From Casp-actino8 sp964614655 (GTDB taxonomy: Bacteria; Actinomycetota; Acidimicrobiia; Acidimicrobiales; Ilumatobacteraceae): 64,000 bases of DNA. Of the stretch, positions 1-8,468 are shown piece by piece (position 1 is the stretch's first letter; each line of letters begins with the position of its first letter). The DNA lies in NCBI GenBank assembly GCA_964614655.1, contig CAZTPF010000006.1:33121-97120 (forward strand). Direction: 5' to 3'. The translations under genes were made by a program, and so were the position numbers. The notes below the pieces were generated by a model. That model made no database searches. It was given only the letters and a program-made list of their open reading frames with translations, and was not told the DNA's origin.

Positions 1-294
1 GCGCACCACGATCACCGACTGATCGGCGACGTCGTACACGACGTGGTCTCCGGCCTGACGGAGTTCGTCCACGTGACAGGCCATCTGCCACGTGGTGGTC
101 CACATGTACTCGTTCTCGAGGGCCGCGAAACGAGGATCGGTGTAGCGGACCTTCGGAACGTCGACGGCGCCTTGCGGAACGTATGAGCTGTCGCGAAGCG
201 AGGCCGGCACCTCACGGGTGTCGGCGGCGAGCAACTCTTGAACACTCGGACCCGGACTACGAGCCTGTCCGATCGAATCGTCGAGCGCGGTCAC
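1..294 (-). CDS. Rieske-type aromatic ring-hydroxylating oxygenase alpha subunit (N-terminal part only)
   Basis: The window edge cuts this gene; only its first 98 codons are present. The product has the usual lead-in of ring-hydroxylating oxygenase alpha subunits (PKVRYTDPRFAALENEYMW) followed by the start of a Rieske domain (WQMACHVDELRQAGDHVVYD, then VIVVR). The CxH and CxxH cluster ligands would lie beyond the window. The GTG start at 294 overlaps the TGA of the upstream acyl-CoA synthetase (GTGA), so the two are translationally coupled. Such enzymes hydroxylate aromatic or cyclic substrates with electrons from a reductase; none is visible here. The substrate is unknown. Confidence 0.8.
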   Translation of the reverse strand, partial: MTALDDSIGQARSPGPSVQELLAADTREVPASLRDSSYVPQGAVDVPKVRYTDPRFAALENEYMWTTTWQMACHVDELRQAGDHVVYDVADQSVIVVR

Positions 295-1928
295 GACTCG
301 CCTCCCATGGCCGCCGTGAAGAGTTCACGGGCCTTCTTGTAGTCGGCCTTGCCGTTAGGAGCGCGCGGCACGACGTCGAGAACCACCAACTGCTTGGGAA
401 CCTTGTAACTCGACAACTTGCCCTTGGTGTAGGCGATCACTGCGTCGCCTTCGACGGCCTCACCCCCATCGGCCACCGATGCGACTCCGACGACGCGCTG
501 GCCGTACTTCTCGTCGTCGACGCCGAAGACCAGACAGTCGGCGATCGACGGATGCGTCTTGACGGCTTCCTCGACCTCCTCGGGGAACACCTTCTCGCCG
601 GCCGTGTTGATGCAGTTCGAGCCGCGGCCGAGAAGGGTGATGGTGCCGTCGGCCTCGACGGTCGCCATGTCGCCCGGGAAGCTGTAGCGAACTCCGTCGA
701 TTTCGCGGAAGGTTCGCGCCGACTTCTCGGGATCCTTGTAGTAGCCGAGCGGGACGCTGGCCCCGCTGACTCCCACGATGCCGACGACACCAGAACCCGG
801 AACGACTTCGGTGTCGTCGGGGGCGAACACCTTGGTGTTGGGCATGGCGCCGAACTGGGCGGTGGTGTTCACATTGTCCTTGGTGGCCATGGTCTGGGCC
901 ATACCGCCTTCACTCGACCCGAGGATGTCCATGACGACGGCCGTCGGCATGTGCTCGAAGATGCCGGCTTTCACGTCGGCCGAGAACATCGCGCCGGTCG
1001 ACACGATCGTGGTCACCGACGAGGTGTCGTACGCGGTTCCGGAAGAGGCCTTGTCGCGCAGAGCGTTGAGCATCGGTCGGGCGAAGGCGTCGCCCACGAT
1101 CACGAGCGTGCTCACGCGATGCTTCTCGATCACTCTGAACATCTCATGAGCGTCGAAGGAGCGGCCCTCGAGGAGCACACACTTGCCCGCCATCAGGTGC
1201 GGCAGCAGAGCACCGAGCCACACCCCGGTTCCGTGCATGAGCGGACAGGCTGGAATCGACACCGGTTGACCCATCGCCGAATGGACGACCTGCGCGGTGC
1301 CGACGACCTCTTCGAGTGACGTGAAGGGAGGTCGACCCATGGGACCGGTGTAGAAACCGAGGAATCCTTCGGTGAACGGACCGACCTCGTACATCACTCC
1401 CTTTGGCATACCGGTCGTTCCACCGGTGTAGAGCATGTAGACGTCGGAGCCCGCACGCGCCTGGCGGGCCGCCGGCTCGTGCGACGACACCAGGCTTTCC
1501 CACGACACCGCTCCGGGCACGCCGGCCGACGGTCCGTCGAGCACTTCGACGAGCAACTTCAACTTCGGCAGCCGATCCTTCACGCGTCCGATGCGATCAC
1601 CGAGACTCGAGTGGAACACCACCGCTTCGCAGTCGGCGTTGTCGAGGAGATACCAGAGTTCGTCGTCGAGGTACCGATAGTTCACGTTCACCGGGGTCAC
1701 TCGCGACTTGAAGGCGGCCAACTGCGTCACCAGGTATTCGGGGCAGTTGTACATGAACATGCCCACCTTGGAGTCGAGGCCCATCCCCACCGAGGCGTAG
1801 GCCGAGGCGAGCCGCGCCGAGAGGTCGTCGAACTCCGACCAACTCACGTCTCGATCGCCGTACGAGATGGCGGTCGCGTCGGGCATCGAGTCGGCGTGTG
1901 CCTCGAAGATGTCGGCGAAGTGCAACAT
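291..1928 (-). CDS. AMP-forming acyl-CoA synthetase (FadD/ANL superfamily)
   Basis: This 545-residue protein should activate a carboxylic acid to its CoA thioester with ATP. It shows the P-loop-like motif YTGGTTGMPKGV, the hinge region GRGSNCINTAGEKVFPEEVE and the C-terminal catalytic lysine motif APNGKADYKKA, all in family order and at normal length. The start is ATG at 1928, preceded by GAGAGGGG as ribosome-binding site. It is transcribed leftward into the Rieske oxygenase, with which it overlaps by 4 bp. That pairing suggests catabolism of a cyclic or aromatic acid, but the substrate cannot be read from sequence. Confidence 0.92.
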   Translation of the reverse strand: MLHFADIFEAHADSMPDATAISYGDRDVSWSEFDDLSARLASAYASVGMGLDSKVGMFMYNCPEYLVTQLAAFKSRVTPVNVNYRYLDDELWYLLDNADCEAVVFHSSLGDRIGRVKDRLPKLKLLVEVLDGPSAGVPGAVSWESLVSSHEPAARQARAGSDVYMLYTGGTTGMPKGVMYEVGPFTEGFLGFYTGPMGRPPFTSLEEVVGTAQVVHSAMGQPVSIPACPLMHGTGVWLGALLPHLMAGKCVLLEGRSFDAHEMFRVIEKHRVSTLVIVGDAFARPMLNALRDKASSGTAYDTSSVTTIVSTGAMFSADVKAGIFEHMPTAVVMDILGSSEGGMAQTMATKDNVNTTAQFGAMPNTKVFAPDDTEVVPGSGVVGIVGVSGASVPLGYYKDPEKSARTFREIDGVRYSFPGDMATVEADGTITLLGRGSNCINTAGEKVFPEEVEEAVKTHPSIADCLVFGVDDEKYGQRVVGVASVADGGEAVEGDAVIAYTKGKLSSYKVPKQLVVLDVVPRAPNGKADYKKARELFTAAMGGES

Positions 1929-2009
1929 GGAATCCCCTCTCCCACTCGTGCTGAAACCTCGTCGTCGGCGACGTCGTCTCCCCTCGACGACTCCCCCGTG
2001 ACACCGGAG

Positions 2010-2015
2010 AATCTA
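2010..2015 (-). promoter_or_regulatory. Candidate -10 box for the acyl-CoA synthetase/Rieske operon
   Basis: TAGATT on the minus strand matches TAnnnT and lies about 80 bases before the ATG at 1928. That leaves a normal leader carrying the GAGAGGGG ribosome-binding site. No clear -35 box was recognised. Confidence 0.35.
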
Positions 2016-2029
2016 GTCCAGCTATGGAC
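2016..2029. promoter_or_regulatory. Inverted repeat over the ThuA start codon
   Basis: GTCCA-GCTA-TGGAC is a perfect 5-bp inverted repeat. It covers the ATG at 2024 and sits in the divergent space between the acyl-CoA synthetase operon and the ThuA gene. It could be a small operator, but arms this short also occur by chance. Confidence 0.25.
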
Positions 2030-2863
2030 GTAAGTGATCATCGGATCAATAATGAGGCGGTGATCGACACGCTGGTCGTGACCGGTGGACACCCCTTCGA
2101 ACCGGACCCCTTTTTCGCGGTGTTCGACTCGTACGCCGACATCCGCTGGACCGCGTCCGATCGCCCCCGAACGGGTCGCCCCGGAACCGATCTCGACGTC
2201 GTCGTCTTCTACGACATGCCCGGCCTGCTGTTCACCGGCGGCGAACCACCCGTCGACGTCGTCGCGACACCTGCGGAGGTGCGTCGGACTTTCGAGGGGC
2301 TCACCGACGAGGGAGTCGGGTTGGTCTTTTTGCATCACTCCATCGCCTCGTGGCCGCACGACGACTGGTTCGCCGAGATGGTCGGTGGCCGATTCCACTA
2401 CCGACCCGGGCGTCTGCGTGGCGTCGACTATCCCGACTCGGGCTATCTGTTCGACGTGACGCACGAGATCGAGGTGATCGAACCGACGCACCCGGTGTGT
2501 GCCGGCGTGTCCGACGGATTCACGCTCACTGACGAGCTCTACTGCTTTCCCGTCTTCGAGGATTCGGTTCTTCCACTCATGCGTACGACGTTCCCCGCCG
2601 ACGATCATCGGCACTTCCATTCGGCCGATCTTGCGATACGAGGACGGATGAACGAAGCGCACGGATGGAGTCATCCGGCCGGAAGCCGTCTCGTCGCCTG
2701 GGCGCGCGCCGTCGGGCGATCACCTCTGGTGTATCTGCAATTCGGAGACGGTCCGACGACGTACGCCGATCCGGCGTTTCGGCGAGTGCTGCACGACGCG
2801 ATCGCCTGGAGTGCCTCGCCGGAGGCTCACGAATGGGTCAGGACCACGAATCCCAACGGATGA
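2024..2863 (+). CDS. ThuA-like domain protein
   Basis: The 279-residue product has the glutamine-amidotransferase-like fold of ThuA proteins. An N-terminal strand (IDTLVVTGGHPFEPDPF) is followed by a central VGLVFLHHSIASW segment, where class-I amidotransferases would place their nucleophile region, then a GGRFHYRP stretch and a C-terminal half typical of the family. ThuA proteins are linked to sugar or glycoside catabolism, but their chemistry is poorly defined. It is divergent from the acyl-CoA synthetase and its last 26 bp overlap the convergent nitroreductase gene. A second ThuA protein lies at 7664-8428. Confidence 0.8.
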   Translation: MDVSDHRINNEAVIDTLVVTGGHPFEPDPFFAVFDSYADIRWTASDRPRTGRPGTDLDVVVFYDMPGLLFTGGEPPVDVVATPAEVRRTFEGLTDEGVGLVFLHHSIASWPHDDWFAEMVGGRFHYRPGRLRGVDYPDSGYLFDVTHEIEVIEPTHPVCAGVSDGFTLTDELYCFPVFEDSVLPLMRTTFPADDHRHFHSADLAIRGRMNEAHGWSHPAGSRLVAWARAVGRSPLVYLQFGDGPTTYADPAFRRVLHDAIAWSASPEAHEWVRTTNPNG

Positions 2864-3473
2864 ACTTCTCGGCCGGTACGCGCTTGGCGACCTTGAAGTC
2901 GGTGCCGACGGTGTAGGCCACCGGGAACAGCCCGGCCTGGGTGTACTGGTCGAAGGGGATTCCGAGCAGATCGGCGGCTTCCTTCTCGTTCGGAAGATGC
3001 AGAGTCGTCCAGGCCGAACCCATCCCCCGTTCGCGTAGCGCGAGCATGAAACTCCAGACGGCGGGCAGGAGCGATCCCCAGGCCGACGCCTGGCCGAAAG
3101 CAGGTGTACCGGTGTCGAGACGACCGGCGATCAACGGAATCAAGAGAACCGGCACGCGGTCGAGAACGTCGGCGAGATATTTGGCCGAGTCGAGGATCCG
3201 CTCACCCTGGTCGTCACGACGAGGACGGTTCGGGTCGTTGATGTACGGGTAGAAATTGGCGCGGTACATCTCGGCGAGGGCCGTTTTCTTGGCCTGATCC
3301 TCGACGAACAACCATCGCCAACCTTGCATGTTCGAACCCGTGGGCGCCTGATGAGCGATCTCCACACATTCCACGAGCACGTCGCGTTCGACGGGCCGTT
3401 CGAGGTCGAGGCGTTTGCGCACCGAGCGGGTGGTGGTGAGCACTTCGTCGGCGGTCAGTCCCAACTTCATCAC
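2838..3473 (-). CDS. Nitroreductase-family flavin oxidoreductase
   Basis: This 211-residue member of the NAD(P)H:FMN nitroreductase family shows the N-terminal helix with TTRSVRKRLD and the FMN-contact segment QAPTGSNMQGWRWLFV. It starts at GTG 3473, or at ATG 3470 directly after; AGGAG lies upstream. It is the last gene of a leftward TetR-SDR-PNPOx-nitroreductase operon, 22 bp after its predecessor. Family members reduce nitro groups, quinones, enones or halogenated aromatics, so this may be a redox step on a catabolic intermediate; the substrate is unknown. Confidence 0.88.
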   Translation of the reverse strand: MMKLGLTADEVLTTTRSVRKRLDLERPVERDVLVECVEIAHQAPTGSNMQGWRWLFVEDQAKKTALAEMYRANFYPYINDPNRPRRDDQGERILDSAKYLADVLDRVPVLLIPLIAGRLDTGTPAFGQASAWGSLLPAVWSFMLALRERGMGSAWTTLHLPNEKEAADLLGIPFDQYTQAGLFPVAYTVGTDFKVAKRVPAEKFIRWDSWS

Positions 3474-3495
3474 GTTCTCCTGTCGTTCGTCGGCG

Positions 3496-4032
3496 TCAGC
3501 CGTTTCCTTCGGCTCGAGCCTTCATCCATTCGGTGGTGGCCTGGCCCATCTTGGTTCCGTCGTATCCGATTCGTTGTGTCGGAGTGACTTTCAGAATCAC
3601 CCGTCTCGGCGAATCGAGAAAGTCCCGGAAGGCGTCGGCACGGCGACCGGGCCCGCCCATGATGGCCTCGGCGAGCGCCGGGTAGAACCAATCCTTGGTC
3701 GCCTGGTCGTCCAGAACCTCGCAGGTTCCCTTCCAGGTGACAGTCATGTTGCGGGGCAGCGAGGTGCCGGTCGACGTCACGACCACACACACGCGCGGGT
3801 CGCGTCGAACTGCCGAGATTCGGGCCCGCTGCGAGGACGCGGTGAGCCAGAAGCAGCCGTCGCGCCAGACGTACGACATGATCACGCCGACCGGCCATCC
3901 CTCTTTGTTCGACCAGATGAACGTGCACTCGTTGTGAGCGAGGAGCAAGGTCTCCTCGGTGTCGTCGTCGAGTCCGTAGACGGTGACGTCCTCGTAGTTC
4001 TCCGGGTGATCGTCGGCGTGCTCCATGTTCAT
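3496..4032 (-). CDS. Pyridoxamine 5'-phosphate oxidase-like split-barrel flavoprotein
   Basis: The 178-residue protein resembles the FMN/F420-binding split-barrel family, with strands such as EGWPVGVIMSYVWRDGCFW, DPRVCVVVTS and MTVTWKGTCEVL. It is unlikely to be the vitamin B6 enzyme itself; small actinobacterial members often bind F420, FMN or heme. Its ATG overlaps the stop of the upstream SDR gene (ATGA), which indicates coupling. It may partner the neighbouring nitroreductase or handle a reduced flavin. Confidence 0.8.
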   Translation of the reverse strand: MNMEHADDHPENYEDVTVYGLDDDTEETLLLAHNECTFIWSNKEGWPVGVIMSYVWRDGCFWLTASSQRARISAVRRDPRVCVVVTSTGTSLPRNMTVTWKGTCEVLDDQATKDWFYPALAEAIMGGPGRRADAFRDFLDSPRRVILKVTPTQRIGYDGTKMGQATTEWMKARAEGNG

Positions 4033-4793
4033 CTCCTGTCGCGAGGTGGTGCGGGCGGGAACTGTCCGGTGCTCGCCGTGACTCCCCCGTCGACCGGGAT
4101 CACCGCTCCGGTGACGAAACTGGCGGCGCCCGACACGAAGAATTCGACCACGGCCGCCACTTCGTCGGCCGTTCCCCAGCGCTGCATCGGAACGGCGCGG
4201 GCGAGAGCATCGTGCACGGACGGCACCGCACGCGCACCGGCCGTCATCGCAGTCTCGGTCGGGCCGGGACAGATCGCGTTCACGGTGATCGCGTCACGAG
4301 CCAGGTCGAGTGAGACCGCGCGAACCAGATTGACGACCGCACCCTTGGCGGTGTTGTACGGCCACATCCCCGGATCACCGCCGAGTCCCGATGTCGAAGC
4401 CGTCACGGCGATCCGTCCCGAGCCGCGCCGTCTCATCGCCGGAACAGCCGCTCGGATCCCGAGCAACACGGCGCGCACGTCGACTTCCCAGGTGCGATCG
4501 AAGACGTCGAGGGGCAGATCGACGAGGTCGCCGGTCGCCACGATTCCGGCGTTCAGCACCGCGACGTCGAGCCCGCCGAACTCCTCGACGGCGAGGCGAA
4601 CGGCCTCGTCGTTCACGGCCTCGTCGGTCACGTCGCCTTCGATCGTCCTGACCGCACTTCGTTCGCCGACGGAGAATCCCGAGTAGTCCCGATCGACCAC
4701 GACCACGGAACATCCCGAGCCGACGAGACGCTCGACCACCGCTGCGCCGATTCCCGATGCTCCTCCAGTGACCAGAGCGACGCGGGGGCTCAT
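4029..4793 (-). CDS. SDR-family NAD(P)-dependent oxidoreductase
   Basis: This classical short-chain dehydrogenase of 254 residues has the cofactor motif TGGASGIG near the N-terminus, the NAG motif (VLNAGIV), a catalytic Ser region (VTASTSG) and the YNTAK active site (YxxxK). It ends with a family-typical GAVIPVDGG segment. It lies between the TetR regulator and the PNPOx-like gene with 4-bp ATGA overlaps on both sides, so all are co-translated. It likely oxidises or reduces a hydroxy/keto intermediate. Confidence 0.9.
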   Translation of the reverse strand: MSPRVALVTGGASGIGAAVVERLVGSGCSVVVVDRDYSGFSVGERSAVRTIEGDVTDEAVNDEAVRLAVEEFGGLDVAVLNAGIVATGDLVDLPLDVFDRTWEVDVRAVLLGIRAAVPAMRRRGSGRIAVTASTSGLGGDPGMWPYNTAKGAVVNLVRAVSLDLARDAITVNAICPGPTETAMTAGARAVPSVHDALARAVPMQRWGTADEVAAVVEFFVSGAASFVTGAVIPVDGGVTASTGQFPPAPPRDRR

Positions 4794-5455
4794 GATCTGC
4801 GCCGCACGGGGAGTCCGCCGGCGAGCAGCACCCGGCTGGCATCGATGCCACGGCGATGAGCACGGAGATCGTCCGACATGGCGTCGCTCAGACCCACGAG
4901 GAGAATGGTGATCGACGACAGGATCGTCTGCCGATCCGAGCGGTCGACCTCGCCGTTCGACACGGCATCGTCGACCATGCCGACGATGAAATCGGCCAGA
5001 GGTTGCGGGTGGTTGGCGATCGTGGTCGCCAACTCGGGGTGGCGCCGCTGATCGATGCGGAACGCTCCGAGGAACTGGGCGAGCGAGGGGTCCTCGGAAT
5101 TCATGCGGTGCGACTCCTCGAGCACGATCGACAGGCGATCGACAAGGGTTCCTTCCGTTGCCGTCACGTCACGGAAGCGGGTGGCCACGGCATCCTCGGT
5201 GTAATCGCGAACCGCCACGTAGAGGTCGAGTTTCGACGGAAAGTAGTGGTAAAGGGCGGCCGGGGTGATGCCGACCTCGGCCGCGATACGGCGATTCGTC
5301 GTGACTTCGTACCCGTGGACTGCGAATTCCCGCCGGGCCGTCTCGAGGATCTTGCGGCGGGTTTCGATCGAATCGGTCGCCGGCGGTCGGCCGAGACGCC
5401 GAACGTTGTCGTCGGCCCGCGCCTTCGATCCGGCGACGGCCCGCGATTTCCCCAT
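4790..5455 (-). CDS. TetR-family transcriptional regulator
   Basis: A TetR repressor of about 221 residues. The N-terminal helix-turn-helix reads RRKILETARREFAVHGYE, TTNRRIAAEVGITPAALYHYF and PSKLDLYVAV, followed by a divergent ligand domain. I chose ATG 5455; a TTG at 5509 would add 18 unlikely residues. It heads the leftward operon and is divergent from the acyl-CoA dehydrogenase operon, so it probably controls both. A TGATC-CAGC-GATCA inverted repeat in the gap is a candidate site. The ligand may be an acyl-CoA or another catabolic intermediate. Confidence 0.88.
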   Translation of the reverse strand: MGKSRAVAGSKARADDNVRRLGRPPATDSIETRRKILETARREFAVHGYEVTTNRRIAAEVGITPAALYHYFPSKLDLYVAVRDYTEDAVATRFRDVTATEGTLVDRLSIVLEESHRMNSEDPSLAQFLGAFRIDQRRHPELATTIANHPQPLADFIVGMVDDAVSNGEVDRSDRQTILSSITILLVGLSDAMSDDLRAHRRGIDASRVLLAGGLPVRRRS

Positions 5456-5494
5456 GTCCCGAGTATTGCCCAACTGGGGGTTCGGTTCCGATAC

Positions 5495-5508
5495 TGATCC
5501 AGCGATCA
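5495..5508. promoter_or_regulatory. Candidate operator between TetR gene and acyl-CoA dehydrogenase operon
   Basis: TGATC-CAGC-GATCA forms a perfect 5-bp inverted repeat just before the -10 box of the rightward operon. Position between a TetR gene and its divergent neighbour fits an autoregulatory operator. The arms are short, so this is tentative. Confidence 0.35.
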
Positions 5509-5510
5509 AT

Positions 5511-5516
5511 TACGGT
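5511..5516 (+). promoter_or_regulatory. -10 box of a leaderless promoter for the acyl-CoA dehydrogenase operon
   Basis: TACGGT matches TAnnnT and ends 7 bases before the GTG at 5524. Transcription would start at or next to the start codon, which also favours GTG 5524 over GTG 5515. Confidence 0.5.
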
Positions 5517-5523
5517 GAGGCCC

Positions 5524-6798
5524 GTGAGCGACACCGCACTTCCGAGCCTCGAGGACTTCACCAGTCAGGCCAAGGCCTGGCTCGAAGAGAACGCCGAGTA
5601 CCGCACGAGTGGCACCGACGAGAAGGATCTCGTCTGGGGCGAGGGCGAATTCTCGGTCTCGGTCTTCCACTCGCTCACCTTCGAAGAGGAGCAGGCTCTT
5701 CTTCACCGCGGTATGGCCTGGATCCAGAAGAAGGCCGAGCGCGGTTATCACGCCATCACGTCCCCCGTCGAGTACGGCGGACTCGGGTTGCCCCGCGCAT
5801 ACGCCCGCGCCTTCAGCAAACTCGAGTCGCAGTTCCAGACGCCGACGGGCCACGAAACGCTGTCGGTCACGGTCGGCCTCATCGCGCCCACCATCAACTT
5901 GTTCGGGACTCCCGAACAGAAGGCCGACTACGTCGGCCGCTTTCTGGCCACCCGCGACCTGTGCTGCCAACTCTTCTCCGAGCCGGGCGCCGGCAGCGAC
6001 CTGGCCGCCCTCGGCTGTCGAGCCGATCGAGACGGCGACGAGTGGGTCATCAACGGCCAGAAGGTATGGAGTTCAGGCGCCCAGTTCTCTGCCTTCGGTG
6101 AACTCATCGCTCGCAGCAACGTCGACGTCGTCAAGCACAAGGGCATGACCGCTTTCATCATTCCGATGGACCTCCCCGGAATCGAGATCCGTCCGATCAA
6201 ACAGATGAGCGGAGGGTCGTCGTTCAACGAAGTGTTCTTCAACGACGTACGCGTTCCCGACACGATGCGTCTCGGCCCCGAGGGCGAGGGCTGGAAGGTG
6301 GCCCTCACCACTCTCGGATTCGAACGCGACCACAGCGGCGACGGCGGTGGAGGCGGGTCACGAGTCGGCGGATCGTGGCGACAGCTTCTGGCCACGGCAC
6401 GCGCCATGGGTGTCACGAGCGATCCCGTGATGCGACAGGAACTCGTGAAGGCCTACACCCACTTTCGTGTCGAAGGATTCGTCAATCGGCGTGCGGCCGA
6501 CATCCGCCGTTCGGGCGCCACACCCGGTCCCGAGGGTTCGCTCGGCAAACTCGTGTGGACCGAGGGCATGAGCATGGTGAGCGACGTCGTCTCCAAGATC
6601 CTCGGGGCGTCCCTCGTGGCCGACACCGGAGAATGGGGCACCTACGCCTGGGGTGAGCACGTTCTCGGCGCTCCCGGATACCGCATCGCCGGAGGATCCG
6701 ACGAAACACAGCGCAACATCATCGGCGAGCGAGTCCTCGGACTGCCCGGTGACGTGCGCGTCGACAAGGACGTACCGTGGAAGGACACTCGCCGCTGA
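5524..6798 (+). CDS. Acyl-CoA dehydrogenase family protein
   Basis: A FAD-dependent acyl-CoA dehydrogenase of 424 residues from GTG 5524. It has the FAD/substrate motif CCQLFSEPGAGSDLAAL, the middle beta-domain stretch INGQKVWSSGAQF and the C-terminal AGGSDETQRNIIGERVLGLP segment, where FadE-type enzymes carry their catalytic glutamate. A glycine run (HSGDGGGGGSRVGG) interrupts the alpha-domain. It opens a rightward operon with an SDR, a ThuA protein and an AcoABXC-like complex, so it probably introduces a double bond into a CoA-linked substrate made by the nearby synthetase. Confidence 0.9.
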   Translation: MSDTALPSLEDFTSQAKAWLEENAEYRTSGTDEKDLVWGEGEFSVSVFHSLTFEEEQALLHRGMAWIQKKAERGYHAITSPVEYGGLGLPRAYARAFSKLESQFQTPTGHETLSVTVGLIAPTINLFGTPEQKADYVGRFLATRDLCCQLFSEPGAGSDLAALGCRADRDGDEWVINGQKVWSSGAQFSAFGELIARSNVDVVKHKGMTAFIIPMDLPGIEIRPIKQMSGGSSFNEVFFNDVRVPDTMRLGPEGEGWKVALTTLGFERDHSGDGGGGGSRVGGSWRQLLATARAMGVTSDPVMRQELVKAYTHFRVEGFVNRRAADIRRSGATPGPEGSLGKLVWTEGMSMVSDVVSKILGASLVADTGEWGTYAWGEHVLGAPGYRIAGGSDETQRNIIGERVLGLPGDVRVDKDVPWKDTRR

Positions 6799-6885
6799 CC
6801 GGTCGGGTGTGAAGCACAACGGATCGTCGCCACCGCAACTCGTCGACATCAGATCGACAACTTCAACATCAACAAGGGGGAAATC

Positions 6886-7641
6886 ATGGATCTCGGTCTT
6901 TCAGGAAAGAAGGCTCTCGTCACCGGCTCGACCAAGGGTCTCGGTCGGGCGATCGCCGAAACACTGCTCGCCGAAGGCGCATCGGTCGCCATTTGCGCCC
7001 GAAACGCCGACGACGTGGCGGCCGCTGTGGCCGACATGTCGAGTCGGGGCACCGTGATCGGTGCGGCCGTCGACGCCGGTGATTCGGCAGCGCTGCGGGC
7101 GTGGGTCGAATCCTCGGCCGAGCAACTGGGCGGAATCGACGTCTTCGTGCACAACACCTCCGGTAAGCCGGCCCGCAAACTCGACGGCTGGATCGACAAC
7201 TTCAACATCGACCTCATGGCCCTCGTCCACGGCGTGGAGGCCGCCATGCCTCATCTCGCCAACGGCGGCGGATCAGTGATCAGCATCGGCACCACGGCGA
7301 CCGTCGAACACTTCGGACCCGGTTCGGGCAGCTACAGCGCCCTCAAGTCGGCGGTGACCAACTGGACGCTCGGTCAGGCTCAGGTGCTCGGCGCGCAAGG
7401 CGTTCGCTGCAATGTCGTGTCGCCGGGCCCGATCTTCGTCGAGGGCGGCGACTGGGACATGATCAAGCAGCACATGACCCCGTTCTTCGAGTCGACGGAA
7501 AAGGCTCACCCGGGTGGACACATGGGACAGCCCGAAGACGTGGCGAACGCCGTTGCGTTCCTCGCGAGCGCGCGAGCCAAGCACGTCAACGGCGTGAACC
7601 TCACGGTCGACGGCGGCTTCCTGAAGCGCGTCGACTTCTGA
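6886..7641 (+). CDS. SDR-family oxidoreductase
   Basis: A 251-residue SDR with TGSTKGLG for cofactor binding and a YSALK active site (YxxxK). The usual NNAG motif is replaced by HNTSG, so it is a divergent member. AAGGGGGAAATC before the ATG is a clear ribosome-binding site. It lies 87 bp after the acyl-CoA dehydrogenase and 22 bp before the ThuA gene in the same direction. A role as hydroxyacyl-CoA or alcohol dehydrogenase in the same pathway is plausible. Confidence 0.88.
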   Translation: MDLGLSGKKALVTGSTKGLGRAIAETLLAEGASVAICARNADDVAAAVADMSSRGTVIGAAVDAGDSAALRAWVESSAEQLGGIDVFVHNTSGKPARKLDGWIDNFNIDLMALVHGVEAAMPHLANGGGSVISIGTTATVEHFGPGSGSYSALKSAVTNWTLGQAQVLGAQGVRCNVVSPGPIFVEGGDWDMIKQHMTPFFESTEKAHPGGHMGQPEDVANAVAFLASARAKHVNGVNLTVDGGFLKRVDF

Positions 7642-7663
7642 GACCGTCGAACGTCGTACGGCC

Positions 7664-8428
7664 ATGAGCGCACCCGGACACCGCATCGACGTCACCCTCG
7701 TCGCCGGCGGCAAGTACCACGACATCGACTTCGCGCGGCGCGAGCTCCTCGGACTGCTCGGCGAACACGATGAGTTCCGAGTCAGGGTCCAACCCGACTA
7801 CGAGGACACGTCGGGTATCACTGCGTCGTCGATCCTCGTGTCGTACACCTGCGACGTTCGACCCTCCGAGGACGCCCAGCGCGCCATTCGGTCGTGGGTC
7901 GAAGGAGGCGGGCGTTGGGTCGCCTTGCACGGCACCAACTCGGCTCTCACACTCGGCGGACCGAACGGTGTCGACTCACCACGTGTCTTCCCTCTCTGGG
8001 CCGACACCCTCGGCAGCCAGTTCGTGGCCCATCCACCCATCCAGCCCTACACCGTGCAGATCACCGATTCGTCACATTGGCTGGTCGCCGGTATCGAACC
8101 TTTCGAGACCGACGACGAGCTCTACCTGAGCGAATACGCCGACCGAGACGCGCTGCACGTCCTCTTGCACACCGAATGGCAAGGCGATGCCGCCGGTTTC
8201 GTCGAACACGACTGGACGTCGTGCGATCCGATCCACCCCGTCATGTACTTGCGTCCGCTCGGTTCGGGTTCCGTGCTCTACAACACACTCGGCCACTGCC
8301 GAGGCCACTACGACATGGCGCCGGTCCTCGACTACTACCCGCGCATCGAACGATGCTCGTGGGAGAAGCCCGCCTACTACGAACTTCTTCGCCGTTCTCT
8401 GCGTTGGGCCCGAGGGCTCGACGCCTGA
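7664..8428 (+). CDS. ThuA-like domain protein (second copy)
   Basis: A 254-residue ThuA-fold protein (Rossmann-like amidotransferase fold). Segments include VTLVAGGKYHDIDFARREL, a GGGRWVALHGTNSAL loop at the class-I amidotransferase elbow position, and a C-terminal SVLYNTLGHCRGHYD. It is clearly diverged from the copy at 2024-2863. It sits inside the acyl-CoA dehydrogenase to aco operon, so it may be a hydrolase, isomerase or binding subunit acting on the operon's substrate. Function unproven. Confidence 0.8.
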   Translation: MSAPGHRIDVTLVAGGKYHDIDFARRELLGLLGEHDEFRVRVQPDYEDTSGITASSILVSYTCDVRPSEDAQRAIRSWVEGGGRWVALHGTNSALTLGGPNGVDSPRVFPLWADTLGSQFVAHPPIQPYTVQITDSSHWLVAGIEPFETDDELYLSEYADRDALHVLLHTEWQGDAAGFVEHDWTSCDPIHPVMYLRPLGSGSVLYNTLGHCRGHYDMAPVLDYYPRIERCSWEKPAYYELLRRSLRWARGLDA

Positions 8429-8468
8429 CCCTGTCCGCCCACTCGACCGACTCACTACGAGGAATGAC

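Noticed and set aside
5455..5509. TTG start at 5509 for the TetR gene
   Set aside because: It would place the start inside the candidate operator and add 18 residues untypical for TetR proteins; ATG 5455 is simpler.
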